In this document: one piece after another, positions 56,501-64,000 of the stretch
How positions within the stretch are numbered: the stretch's first letter is position 1
Layout: every line of letters starts with the position of its first letter
Source: Axinella damicornis
Lineage: Eukaryota; Porifera; Demospongiae; Axinellida; Axinellidae
DNA: 64,000 nt
Direction: 5' to 3'
NCBI GenBank assembly: GCA_963931865.1
Contig: OZ007511.1
Coordinates: forward strand, 9,848,603-9,912,602
Made by a program: the position numbers and the translations under genes
Notes under the pieces: model-generated
Told to the model about the DNA's origin: nothing
Seen by the model: the letters and a program-made list of their open reading frames with translations, nothing else
Databases searched by the model: none

Positions 56501-58580
56501 GAGGTAATGGCAAGTCATCCCGGTGTTGCAGGTAGGTATATACAGCATTGCAGTGAATACTATCAAATTTGCTCTAGGTGGGGTTGAAGTACATGAAAGC
56601 TATACATACAAGTACCATTCAGTTTGCCAACAAATATGTGCTGAGGACCATCACTGTGTGAAGTATATGTGCACAATTTTTTTCCAGATATCGAGAGTGT
56701 CAGAAGTTAAAGTATGCAAGTAAGCCCAGCAAACCAAGAAGGTGATGCCAGTAGTTCTAAAGAGCAAATGCAGTCCATCAATATATATTAAGATTTTAAC
56801 ATGTGTCTGTGTGTCTGTGTGTGTGTGTGTGTGTCTGTGTGTGTGTGACGGAAGTGGGATGCATATGTTCGTGGGGCGGGACTAGGCTAGTGACGTGCGA
56901 CCTTCGTACTTCAATTTACTGAACCTCGAACTCCGCGAAGAATGTTTGAGATCTCGAGAACATTGACCTGGGCATGGGCTGGAATCTTCCAGAACAATTG
57001 GGATGCAATTGCGGAGCAGCAGTTGAAGCGGACACAATCGGGGAGCAGCAGCTGAAGAGATCGCAAGCGGCAAGCAGCACCTGAAGCGAACACAATCGGG
57101 GAGCAGCAGCTGAAGCGGATGCAATCGGGAGCAGTTGAAGTGGACACAGTTGGGGAGTAGCAGCAAGTGGGTGCAAGCAGCAAGCAGCAGCTGAAGCAGA
57201 TGCAATTGGGGAGTAGCAGCTCTGCACAGAGAGCTGTCCGGCACCGGATTACTCACATAGGTGAATGAAGGGAAGTAGCTGAGTGAGCGAAGTGAGCGAA
57301 GCTACTTGTTGGAAATGATCCAGACAACAGTGTTCCAGATAGTAAGGATCCAGACCAAAAAGAGCCAGACAGCAGGTTCTTGTGTATACAAAGTTCCTGT
57401 ATATATCTGGTCTGCTAACAGTTGATTGAAAATCTATGAGTAACAAACAATGCTGGCATAACACCTAATAGGATGGCATCCTATCACAATCAGCAAAACT
57501 AGAGGTGTTAATTCATAGAACACATACCCCGCGCTGAACGTCTACAGGCCAGGATGCATGCAGTGCAGCTACAATCAACGTGACATCTCTGCCAATGCGC
57601 ACCGAACAGCTAGGGCGGCTATCGCGTATACTGTGTTCGTGTATGGCCATATCCAAGGTGTGGGAGTGACCGCTTACCGTATATACAACATTATATTGTG
57701 AAGCTGGAGAGGTGGGGCCAAATGTTACGAATAATAGGAAATAGCTGGAAAAAACAGCCGAAACAATAGCCATGATGTCTGTGAAGTACATAGATCATGA
57801 GAAAACACTTTTTCGTAGCGGTCATCTCGAAACATGAAGTTTCCAAATGCACTGCGTGTCCTGTTCTTGATGGGACTCTGAGGTCACGAAGAGGAGCCAA
57901 TGTTATGAATACTTATGAAAAGTAGGAAACAGCCGAAATACAGCGAAACGGAGTGCCTTGACTTCAGTCAGGTACACATAGAGCAATTTTTTTTGCTATT
58001 TGCTATTGTTTGACTCCATTTCCATATGGTTTATGAGGGTCTATGTGGGGAGATTTCAATTTTATTCGCCCAAAGAAACCTTTCCATGTGGGTTAACTAG
58101 TTTTAGCATGTGAAGTTGGCATTGACTGACTGACTGACTGATTGCTTACCCTGCTTCGCGCATGCGCGCGCGGGGTAATTATTACCCCGCGCGCGCATGC
58201 GCGAAGCGGGGTTGTTTTGTCTGTCAGTCAGTCGTCTGTCAGTCAGTCGTCTGTCTGTCAGTCAGTCGTCTGTACTGTCTGTCAGCACCAGGTTCTGTGC
58301 CTCTTCTGCATCTGCCATTTTTTCCATCTTTTCAGCAGCCCTTGTTTGTATACTATACAGTGTGTTATGTTGCAATTAAACTTAATGTTTATAATAACCA
58401 ACAATTAACTAGCGAGGACCAAGCGTATATAGCTGCAAGGCCACTCCGACATCATCCAAAATTATTAGTTGTCTTACCCACTCTGGATTGCAGGATCACC
58501 ACCTACTGATGAAGGGACTCCAGCCGCAAAACGACCAAAGAAAGAGACAGCCACTGAAGACACCTTTATGGAGACAATGA
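50553..58580 (+). CDS. Gene 4: UPA-like segment and two CXXC fingers
   Basis: Ten exons join in frame: 50553-50684, 50943-51071, 51148-51304, 53489-53687, 53910-53960, 54328-54380, 54590-54668, 56484-56531, 56688-56719 and 58494-58580, ending in phase 1. Order: first exon as in gene 1; UPA-like segment as in gene 1; two intact CXXC fingers as in gene 3; Lys/Glu/Thr linker as before the gene 1 DD. No DD exon follows before the ZU5 exon of gene 5. Without the donor at 56720, the frame stops at 56743-56745 right after finger 2, so both a short and a long form are possible. The acidic linker exon of gene 3 is cut off here. An ATG at 50544, nine bases upstream, is also in frame; I chose 50553 because gene 1 shares it. 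Confidence 0.65.
50943..51304 (+). CDS. Gene 4 UPA-like exons
   Basis: The exons 50943-51071 and 51148-51304 are about 90% like the gene 1 exons. The second ends at the ancestral donor (ccaccag then GTACAC) in phase 1, which fits the CXXC exon at 53489. A transposon displaced this donor in gene 1. Confidence 0.7.
51777..52290 (+). repeat. Family E repeat with GCTGCTCCCC minisatellite
   Basis: It begins with a small palindrome (agtagctgagctcgcttcg ... gctcagctact), then ggcgccggacagctctctg, then about eight degenerate units containing gctgctccccgattgcgt, then a unique tail ending in a cacaca run. An inverted copy lies at 56789-57309. Frames inside are repeat artefacts. Confidence 0.75.
52291..53488. 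other. Gene 4 intron
   Basis: A degenerate, inverted family B remnant (about 52325-52425, gaaactcaccatggtggtagag and gccattgctcg) is present. No exon is recognised up to the acceptor acatgcag at 53488. Confidence 0.5.
53489..56745 (+). CDS. CXXC finger cassette 3 (gene 4)
   Basis: Finger 1 (53489-53687, 53910-53960, 54328-54380): CGKCVGC, DCGECIVC, KFGG, ACVYRQC. Finger 2 (54590-54668, 56484-56531, 56688 onward): CEICIGC, DCGQCKAC, KFGG, CCRYREC. All eight Cys are present in both. The exon borders match those of gene 3 exactly, so all three cassettes share an origin; this one is the most diverged. The frame continues through SKPSKPRR to TGA (56743-56745) if the donor at 56720 is not used. 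Confidence 0.85.
53744..53866. mobile_element. Palindromic element of the CCTCATTCCCAG family, complete
   Basis: About 120 bases that fold almost fully: tagcctcattcccag ... cacccagatttta and the complement, with gtggagaaaaatc / gatttttctccac in the centre. Remnants of the family occur throughout the window (for example 22119, 29988, 35075, 48224). Confidence 0.85.
53980..54264. mobile_element. Inverted-repeat element (TGTACCGTAGTCGCGCG ends)
   Basis: The ends tgtaccgtagtcgcgcgtta and taacgcgcgactacagtaca are inverted with one change. About 283 bases, in an intron of gene 4. The outer CCGTA word is shared with the elements at 16798, 28665 and 37162. Confidence 0.8.
54734..55056. mobile_element. 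Inverted-repeat element with about 95-base arms
   Basis: The left arm starts tcgctaaccaaaaatctctg and the right arm is its complement ending cagagattttggttagcga-like. Both arms include gcgtgagcaacttgattctgg. The loop is about 130 bases. It is non-coding. Confidence 0.8.
55057..56028. other. Gene 4 intron without recognised content
   Basis: No exon, element end or RNA gene could be supported on either strand. Confidence 0.5.
56029..56374. mobile_element. Intact copy of the 346-base element nested at 33.6-34.7 kb
   Basis: It begins attagtgctactcacgtgac and ends gtggtatataaatattactta. Interior inverted words (actttagtgtgcattatct; gttaactagattgcc) suggest a folded structure. It is the uninterrupted form of the copy at 33587-34732. 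Confidence 0.85.
56789..57309 (-). repeat. Family E repeat, inverted copy
   Basis: The reverse complement of 51777-52290, with its tgtgtgtg run first and the ggaagtagctgagtgagcga palindrome last. It contains units with gcagcagctgaagcg. With the copy at 51777 it forms an inverted pair enclosing CXXC cassette 3. Confidence 0.75.
57310..58149. other. Gene 4 intron
   Basis: 57310-57390 contains a short acidic coding-like remnant (ccagacaacagtgttccagat...) that corresponds to the acidic linker of gene 3, here cut off by the family E repeat. 57435-57496 matches gene 1 intron sequence at 22818-22880. No other feature is seen. Confidence 0.55.
58147..58212. repeat. Perfect GC-rich palindrome
   Basis: The arms cttcgcgcatgcgcgcgcgg and ccgcgcgcgcatgcgcgaag flank a ggtaattattacc centre. 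Alternating purine/pyrimidine stretches are prone to unusual DNA structure. It is followed by tandem ctgtcagtcagtc words (58219-58285). Confidence 0.85.
58494..58580 (+). CDS. Gene 4 Lys/Glu/Thr linker exon
   Basis: 29 codons, phase 1 at both ends, containing KRPKKETATEDTFMET. It is the counterpart of the gene 1 exon at 25991-26083, where a death domain follows. KRPKK could act as a nuclear localisation signal. Confidence 0.65.
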   Translation, partial: DHHLLMKGLQPQNDQRKRQPLKTPLWRQ

Positions 58581-58828
58581 GTATGTGTCTCACTGCATGC
58601 ACACAATGACTTGATATGCTAGTTTGTTGTGTTCTCCATTAACCTATCCTCAGTCTCTGGTTCTATTTTGTTAGCTGCATGGCGGTATAGTGATATACAA
58701 GGTTGAATGTTTGCATGAGCATAAAGCAGACGATCTTTCCTTGAGATGGGCTCAGGATGTATTGACCTAAACTCACAAGTTGATAAAGGCATTTTGTGAT
58801 TTCTGTTGTAATCACATACTTATAGAGT

Positions 58829-58856
58829 TCAGGGGCGGCGGCACAGGGGGGGCAAG

Positions 58857-58891
<35 letters not shown>

Positions 58892-59516
58892 CTCCGTGCA
58901 GCTAGCTATATACTATTAAACAGCCAATGGCTGCCCTATACTTAGTACTAGGCTGACTCGGCTAACCTTGTGTACGTACGATGTACGCGAATCGAGTTGC
59001 TGATCTGGCGCAAGTCCAGCTATCGACGTAGCCAGCGGCTGGCTAGCTAAAACCGAACGGCTTGGGAACGAGACCGCAATCTAGTATACCCGTACCCGAA
59101 CCCGTGTACGTACGTATTACGTTCGTGAGCGAAATTTGAGCAACAAAGAAGCACATGGCGGCCCCGGGACCTGCAATCCTCGTACATCTGGAACTTGCAG
59201 TGCAAAAGCACGAAGGTGCCACGAGAGCCTGAAAAATGAAGGCGAAAAAAAATTTCCACGCTTTTCGCGGACTGATCGGCACTACGCGCCTCTATCCACT
59301 AAGGTAAGTCGGGGTAATTTCGGTCACGGTTTATTTCCGGCAACACTCAGCTATAACATATCTGTCAGCAAAATCGAGACCTTGCATCCTTTGCGCGTAT
59401 CTGCCTAAGTGACCGGAAATACCCGGTGACCGAAATTACCCGGACTTACCTTACCTCCGGCACCGTGTAATATATCTTGCCCCTCCAATTGTAAATACGT
59501 GCCGCCGCTCCTGGAG
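58829..59516. mobile_element. Inverted-repeat element (CAGGGGCGGCGGCAC ends)
   Basis: The ends caggggcggcggcac and gtgccgccgctcctg are near-perfect inverted copies; a C run (58858-58889) sits at the left. The minus-strand frames inside are not supported. It contains an inner inverted pair (taagtcggggtaatttcggtc / gaccgaaattacccggactta at about 59304-59450). Confidence 0.65.
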
Positions 59517-59633
59517 TTGCCATACATTAACTCCCATAGCAAAAGCGTGCAATTTTTTCTCAAATAAGCCAGTTGCACGCAAGCGAAAGTATTCACGGAA
59601 TGTATGACATCACATCCGGTTGCTCTATTGCAG

Positions 59634-59744
59634 CTAATCAGTTGATTGTGAGCTGATCAGTGGTATCTATTCAATCTCTTCATCGTGCACATTGTGTGAA
59701 CCAGCTGTAGTTGAAATCCAACACTGTGCAGCAGCCAACACTTT
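59634..59744 (+). pseudogene. Captured fragment of the ZU5 exon
   Basis: The run from cagttgattgtgagctgatc to agcagccaacacttttg is base-for-base the same as 61503-61612 in the ZU5 exon of gene 5, about 1.9 kb away. It has no flanking splice sites that would make it an exon in its own right. The absence of changes suggests a recent copy. Confidence 0.85.
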
Positions 59745-59996
59745 TGCAGTCAATGGCGAAATCGGTAGGTGGGCGTTTGAAATGTGCGCGTGATTAAAAC
59801 TATGCCGATCAGACAATTTAAGTGACCGCGGCGATAAACAAGAGACCTGGACGGTCAAGAAGGTGAGCGAAGTGTGAGAATCGGTTGAAGTACGAACGAG
59901 AACAAAGCGGTCTTGCTACGTCTACAGCCCCCCTGCCTCCAGTGTTCAGGCTCTGGTCCTGCATAGCTAGATTATTATACTTCGAAGGTATTAGCT

Positions 59997-60237
59997 ATGG
60001 TTTCTGTGATGCTTACTGCCGCGGACATACCGGGAGCAGACCTGAGCGAGCTGTTGGTTCTCTTTTGGCATCGCTATCGGGAAAAGTGCCTGGAACAAGC
60101 TCGTGACAGCGACCTCAGCTGCCTGCCATCCATCCAAAACACGCTGAACCATCTCAGTCTCGTACCTGGATCGCTTGGAAATCGGTGGAAGAAGGCGCTC
60201 GGATCCTGGCTTGGATTGTTGCCACAACACGTTACAG
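59997..60237 (+). CDS. Possible exon inside the foldback loop, unknown
   Basis: About 80 codons from ATGGTTTCTGTG to a donor-like GTATGT (60238). The peptide has an acidic first part and a basic, Leu-rich second part (NTLNHLSLVPGSLGNRWKKALGSWLGLL), faintly like two helices of a death-fold domain. No acceptor or partner exon could be matched, so it may be element-borne or a chance frame. Confidence 0.3.
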
Positions 60238-60806
60238 GTATGTCCAGCATACTGCGTTGTTCTCGTTCGTACTTCAACCGATTCTCACACTTTGCACACT
60301 GTCTTTACCACCAGGTCTCTTGTCCATCACCACAGTCACATGAACTGTGTAATCGGTATGGTTTTAGTCACGCGCAGGTTTCAAACCGCCCCCTGCCAAT
60401 TTTGCCATTCACTGCACTACTAAGAGCAACCGGATGTGACGTCACGTCAATCAAATTCCTTCGCTCTTGCGTGCAACTGGCTTATTGCACGGTTATTGTT
60501 GTTGCACGGTTACGAAGCGGCCGCGGCACGCGCTAACCAATCAGGTCAAGCTCCGCCCTAGCAATGAACGTCCGCGTCATGGCTACACCTCGTTTTCATT
60601 AGCAACGGTTGAAAATGGCTGTACTGTGTGAACGCTCGCGTTGTACCTGAGCTGAAGAAACGCTGTGAGAACCGAACGATAGCGTGACGAAAGTGTTGGC
60701 ACAGAAACGGTGGCGCTAGTCATTGTGCCATACTAGCGCTGCACCCGTACTGTTCGTGGATGTTATGCCGCGCACATAGGCCGGCTCTGTGCTGCTGTTT
60801 TACGTT

Positions 60807-61150
60807 TTGGGACCCTGGGTGTCAGTTGCAACACCACGCTTCCGTCCTAAAGCTTCACTACACTACTCTGGGTAAATAAGATAAGCAGTACTAGTAGCGT
60901 GTAGTTCGCTCGCACTCGAGCGCTTTTGTGACTGGGGTGTGGCTTTAATCGCTTCCTTTCGACCATACCAAGGCGCCATGCCTGGAAGTATAATGATTAG
61001 TATTTAATCACATGTATTCTCGTGCCATTTGGGAACTCACAACAGGCATAAATTGCACTCGCTATCGCTCGTGCAATTACTTTGCCTGTTGCTCGTGCAA
61101 TTATTTCCCAAATTGCACTCGAAACCCATGTGATTACCTATACTAATAAC
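60807..61150 (-). repeat. Inverted pair of a 350-base repeat, right member
   Basis: The reverse complement of 20988-21335. It lies just upstream of the gene 5 ZU5 exon, as its partner lies just upstream of the gene 1 UPA-like exons. Confidence 0.75.
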
Positions 61151-61317
61151 AGGCTTACTGAATATCAATGGGAAATTATCTGAACTTCAATAGTATAATT
61201 GCAGTTCATTTTGATTCTGCTAGAATTTTCACCCGTTACGTATGCAACTGTCAGGCTATATTTTTTTCACCTAAATGAAAATCAACTTGGCGTGTACAAT
61301 GTTCTGTATCCGTGCAG

Positions 61318-62775
61318 GTTCTTTAGATGGTGTTGGTGTTATTGGCCAGACATCTGTCCTGTACACGGGGATTGAACAACAATTTGTCTGGGAAAAGTTT
61401 GGCTTTCAGCTTGAGTTGCCCAGCAATGCCTTGCCTCCTGATGTACCTGAATGTCTAATCAACATAAAAGCGCTAGCTGTAGGGCCAGGCCAATATAGGC
61501 TCCCAGTTGATTGTGAGCTGATCAGTGGTATCTATTCAATCTCTTCATCGTGCACATTGTGTGAACCAGCTGTAGTTGAAATCCAACACTGTGCAGCAGC
61601 CAACACTTTTGAACAGTGTTCTCAACTTAGTTTTGTCGTTGCTAGACCTACAGGCTTACAAGAAGTCCTACATAGCTTCCGTGTTGTGGATGGTGGTGAA
61701 TTCAGTCCTTGCGGTTCATATGGCTGCATACGAACCAACAAGTTCTCCTGGTGGTCAACAGTGCGCACCTTGTTACCTGGGCGTACATGTAGTGTACAGA
61801 GGATTTATTCGGCTGCCCTGTACTACATACATAATGGGATTAACAGCTGGAAAGTGCACTTTGTGATCACATGGGATCTTGATGTTCACAATAAGGTAAG
61901 ACCTACATGAAACCAGCAAAGACAATATCAATATCATGTGAACATAGCTGAATTGTTTAAACCACACCAGTGATATACCAGATGCATATGGTCACCGTAC
62001 CGATGGTGTACTCAAGTATTCCAATGTTTGTGGTCTTGTGCTCAAGATGGACCCATTTTCATGTTTTGTATTGTTGGCTCTACCCATTTGTATGCAGGCA
62101 CTTAGCAGCCGCTTTGGTAAATATGCTGATGTCTACCAACAAGTGGAGTTTGACACTGATGGGAAAATTTCACTGGATATTTCTGAAGATGGTATCAATA
62201 GCAGAGGGTGGACCATTACTCCTCTATTTTCCCCTGTGGTAAATCTTTCTACCTCATGTGTGCATGTGCAAAGTGTGGGTGTACCAATTGCGTGTGTGCC
62301 TCCAGGATCGATGAATTTCAGTTAGTGTTGCATGCAGGTTTTATTATTGCAGTGCAGCCATGATTACCGTGTAGAGGTATGAACTGACTGATACGTTGTC
62401 ATACTAGCTATATTTCCTGCACATATATACCCTCATACTATTATTCACAGCATCACCTTTGTCATTTCAGTAGCTTCTTCCTTAGTGTACCAGGTTGAGC
62501 TGAACAATTATGACTGTTCATTGTCCATGCACAGGTTAAAAAGGAGCAAGTTGATAGATATCCACATGGTAGACGAGTGCCATCCTGTCAGATATCAGTT
62601 GAGTGGGCTGACAATGAACGAAGAGCTGTCAAAAGTTTCCACAAAGTTCCACTGAAGGGAACAAAGGAACCAGCATTCTTCCAGATTGAATGTAAACCCA
62701 TCACTGAAAGTAAGTGAAGCACATAGATTTCTTGCTTGGGGGGTGGAGACTTTGCGACACATGTCTGTTCTTGGT

Positions 62776-62816
<41 letters not shown>

Positions 62817-64000
62817 GACCACACACCCTCACGGGGAGAGACGGTCCGGTGAATGAAGTCAAATTTCTTGGGCTTGAGCATACTACGGAATGTGTAATCT
62901 GTAGTATTACTGTGTAGCTGGGCGGGTTAGCCGGATTACAACCGAGAGCAAGAGATAGTGACACTTCGACTATAATAAACTCAGCACAAGTCCAGAGTAC
63001 CGGAATACCCATAGGCGTAGGAAGCATTTTAATGTTGGGGGGGGGGAGGGGGGGAGGGTGAGTGAGTGGCAAGAGATTGTGCATAACGACGGTGATTAGG
63101 GGGGGGTCTGGGGGGCGAGCCCCCTAGAAAAAAATTTGGATTCTAGATGCTCTGAGATAGATTCTGAGACCATTTGGTGTGCTAATTTAACAATTCTCCT
63201 TATAAGAAAAAATTCTCCTTATTTTATAAGAAATTTTTTTACAACAACAACTATAACTACAACACATACCTAGGTTACGTTTTTTGGGCTGGCTGGAATG
63301 ACTCTAAACTTGAACGTTTCATGATCACAAACCAGTGACCCCCGATCGACCATGTGCTCAAAGGTGTGCTATAAATAGATGTAGGAATTATTATACAGCC
63401 TAGTTCTTATTAGAGCCCTGCAGCTGTTCAGTCATGATCGATCGGGCTCGTCGCTGTCGATGAGCGGCTTGGTCTGAAACTTTGAGGTGAGAAACATGTT
63501 TGCTCAAGTACTAAGACTACTATATATTTTTATAATAGCTGAAGAGACTTCTGGGGGGGCTGAGTCCCCTGTTTGCATACTCAGTGGGGGGGGGGGGGGG
63601 GGGGGGGGGGCGGGGGGGGGTTAGCCCCCCCCCCCCCCCGCTTCCTACGCCTATGGGAGTACCACACACATGCACACATTAGCATCAAATGTTACATAAC
63701 ACATACACATACACAATCTAGCATGGGTCTATTTTATTCATTTTCCCATATAGCTACAGCTCCCCTAATAAACAAAATGAAGACAGTGCCGAAACTTTAT
63801 CAATTTGAAAATGAAATTGCTTCAAAGATTCCTACCAAGTGGAGAGCAGTTGGGATCCAGTTAGGACTACTGGCAAACAAGCTAGACCAGATTTCTACTG
63901 AAGAAAACAATCAATGTCAGAGTTGTTTTAGAAGGGTGTTTTGCGAATGGCAGAGTCAAAACTGTGATAGAAGCTGGTTGGCAGTTCTTCGTGTTCTAAG
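61318..64000 (+). CDS. Gene 5: ZU5, UPA-like and death domains (runs off the window)
   Basis: Exons 61318-61895, 62098-62238, 62535-62709 and 63754 onward join in frame. ZU5-like: a FVWEKFGFQLELPSNALPPDVPE start, a VEIQHC strand and a GGEFSPCGSYGCI turn, about 190 residues. UPA-like: SRGWTITPLFSPV and LKGTKEPAFFQI. DD: IPTKWRAVGIQLGL ... FRRVFCEWQSQN ... SWLAVLRVL. This is the ZU5-UPA-DD order of UNC5, PIDD and ankyrin proteins, in which the ZU5 can fold against the UPA and DD and keep the protein inactive. The 5' end is open: the first exon enters in phase 1, so an upstream exon exists, possibly the end of gene 4. The 3' end is cut by the window edge within the DD. Confidence 0.75.
62777..62813 (+). 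repeat. G homopolymer in a gene 5 intron
   Basis: About 37 consecutive G bases. The overlapping minus-strand Pro-rich frames are artefacts of this run. Confidence 0.9.
63008..63657. mobile_element. Inverted-repeat element (CCCATAGGCGTAGGAAGC ends)
   Basis: The ends cccataggcgtaggaagc and gcttcctacgcctatggg are exact inverted copies. G runs line both sides (63037-63056, 63587-63620). It lies in the intron before the gene 5 death domain. It is non-coding. Confidence 0.85.

Larger units (their letters stand above)
59545..60495. mobile_element. Foldback element carrying a ZU5 exon fragment
   Basis: The left arm (59545-59633 plus 59745-59908) and right arm (60254-60495) are inverted copies: aagccagttgcacgc, catccggttgctct and gagaatcggttgaagtacga pair across the element. 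The left arm is interrupted at 59634-59744 by about 110 bases identical to part of the gene 5 ZU5 exon. The loop holds an open frame at 59997-60237 ending at a donor-like ACAG/GTATGT; its peptide is not recognised. Confidence 0.7.

Noticed and set aside
62588..63084. Proline-rich minus-strand frames
   Set aside because: Caused by a long G run in an intron of gene 5.

Overview
This is an invertebrate animal window, most likely a sponge (demosponge). That assignment is an inference from gene families; I had no database. There are no bacterial operons, ribosome binding sites or compact gene packing. Instead there are short exons with clean AG/GT borders, introns packed with small inverted-repeat transposons, and multidomain genes built from death domains (DD), ZU5/UPA-like domains, a Roc-COR (ROCO) GTPase and CXXC zinc fingers, a mixture typical of expanded innate-type receptor families in sponges and some other invertebrates. 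All genes I can support lie on the + strand.

Layout. 1-16.5 kb is almost wholly repeats: nested inverted-repeat elements (1.8-6.6 kb), a foldback element split by a LINE (6.6-11 kb), a LINE/SINE pair (13.2-14.2 kb) and a second foldback (14.8-16.4 kb). Gene 1 (16.57-26.46 kb) encodes a short N-terminal exon, a UPA-like segment, a ROCO GTPase and a C-terminal DD (964 residues as assembled). Gene 3 (29.6-47.96 kb) encodes an N-terminal DD, then an OB-fold clearly related to DNA-binding domain A of replication protein A 70 kDa, then two tandem cassettes of paired CXXC fingers separated by acidic Pro/Glu-rich linkers, then a C-terminal DD (989 residues as assembled; the join between the first DD and the OB-fold is the least certain step). 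Gene 4 (50.55-58.6 kb) carries the same first exon and UPA-like segment as gene 1, followed by two intact CXXC fingers and the same type of linker that precedes the DD in gene 1. Gene 5 (61.3 kb to beyond the window end) encodes ZU5, UPA-like and DD. The numbering skips 2. Genes 4 and 5 may be one transcription unit because their junction phases match.

How the parts fit. The domain modules are separated mostly by phase-1 introns, with phase-0 junctions inside the ZU5/UPA part, so modules can be exchanged without breaking the frame. Genes 1, 3, 4 and 5 look like different combinations of one module set: sensor modules (ROCO, RPA-like OB, CXXC, ZU5) joined to a DD adaptor. The most interesting reading is that gene 3 is a death-domain protein with two kinds of DNA-binding module, a single-stranded-DNA OB-fold and unmethylated-CpG-binding CXXC fingers, and could be an intracellular nucleic-acid sensor. 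That function is inference; the domain order and frame continuity are read from the sequence.

The rest is a dense collection of terminal-inverted-repeat elements, many of them nested, one inserted exactly at a splice donor of gene 1 and one carrying a fragment of the ZU5 exon. Coordinates of multi-exon genes are my own splice choices from AG/GT sites and reading phase; untranslated regions and promoters could not be placed.
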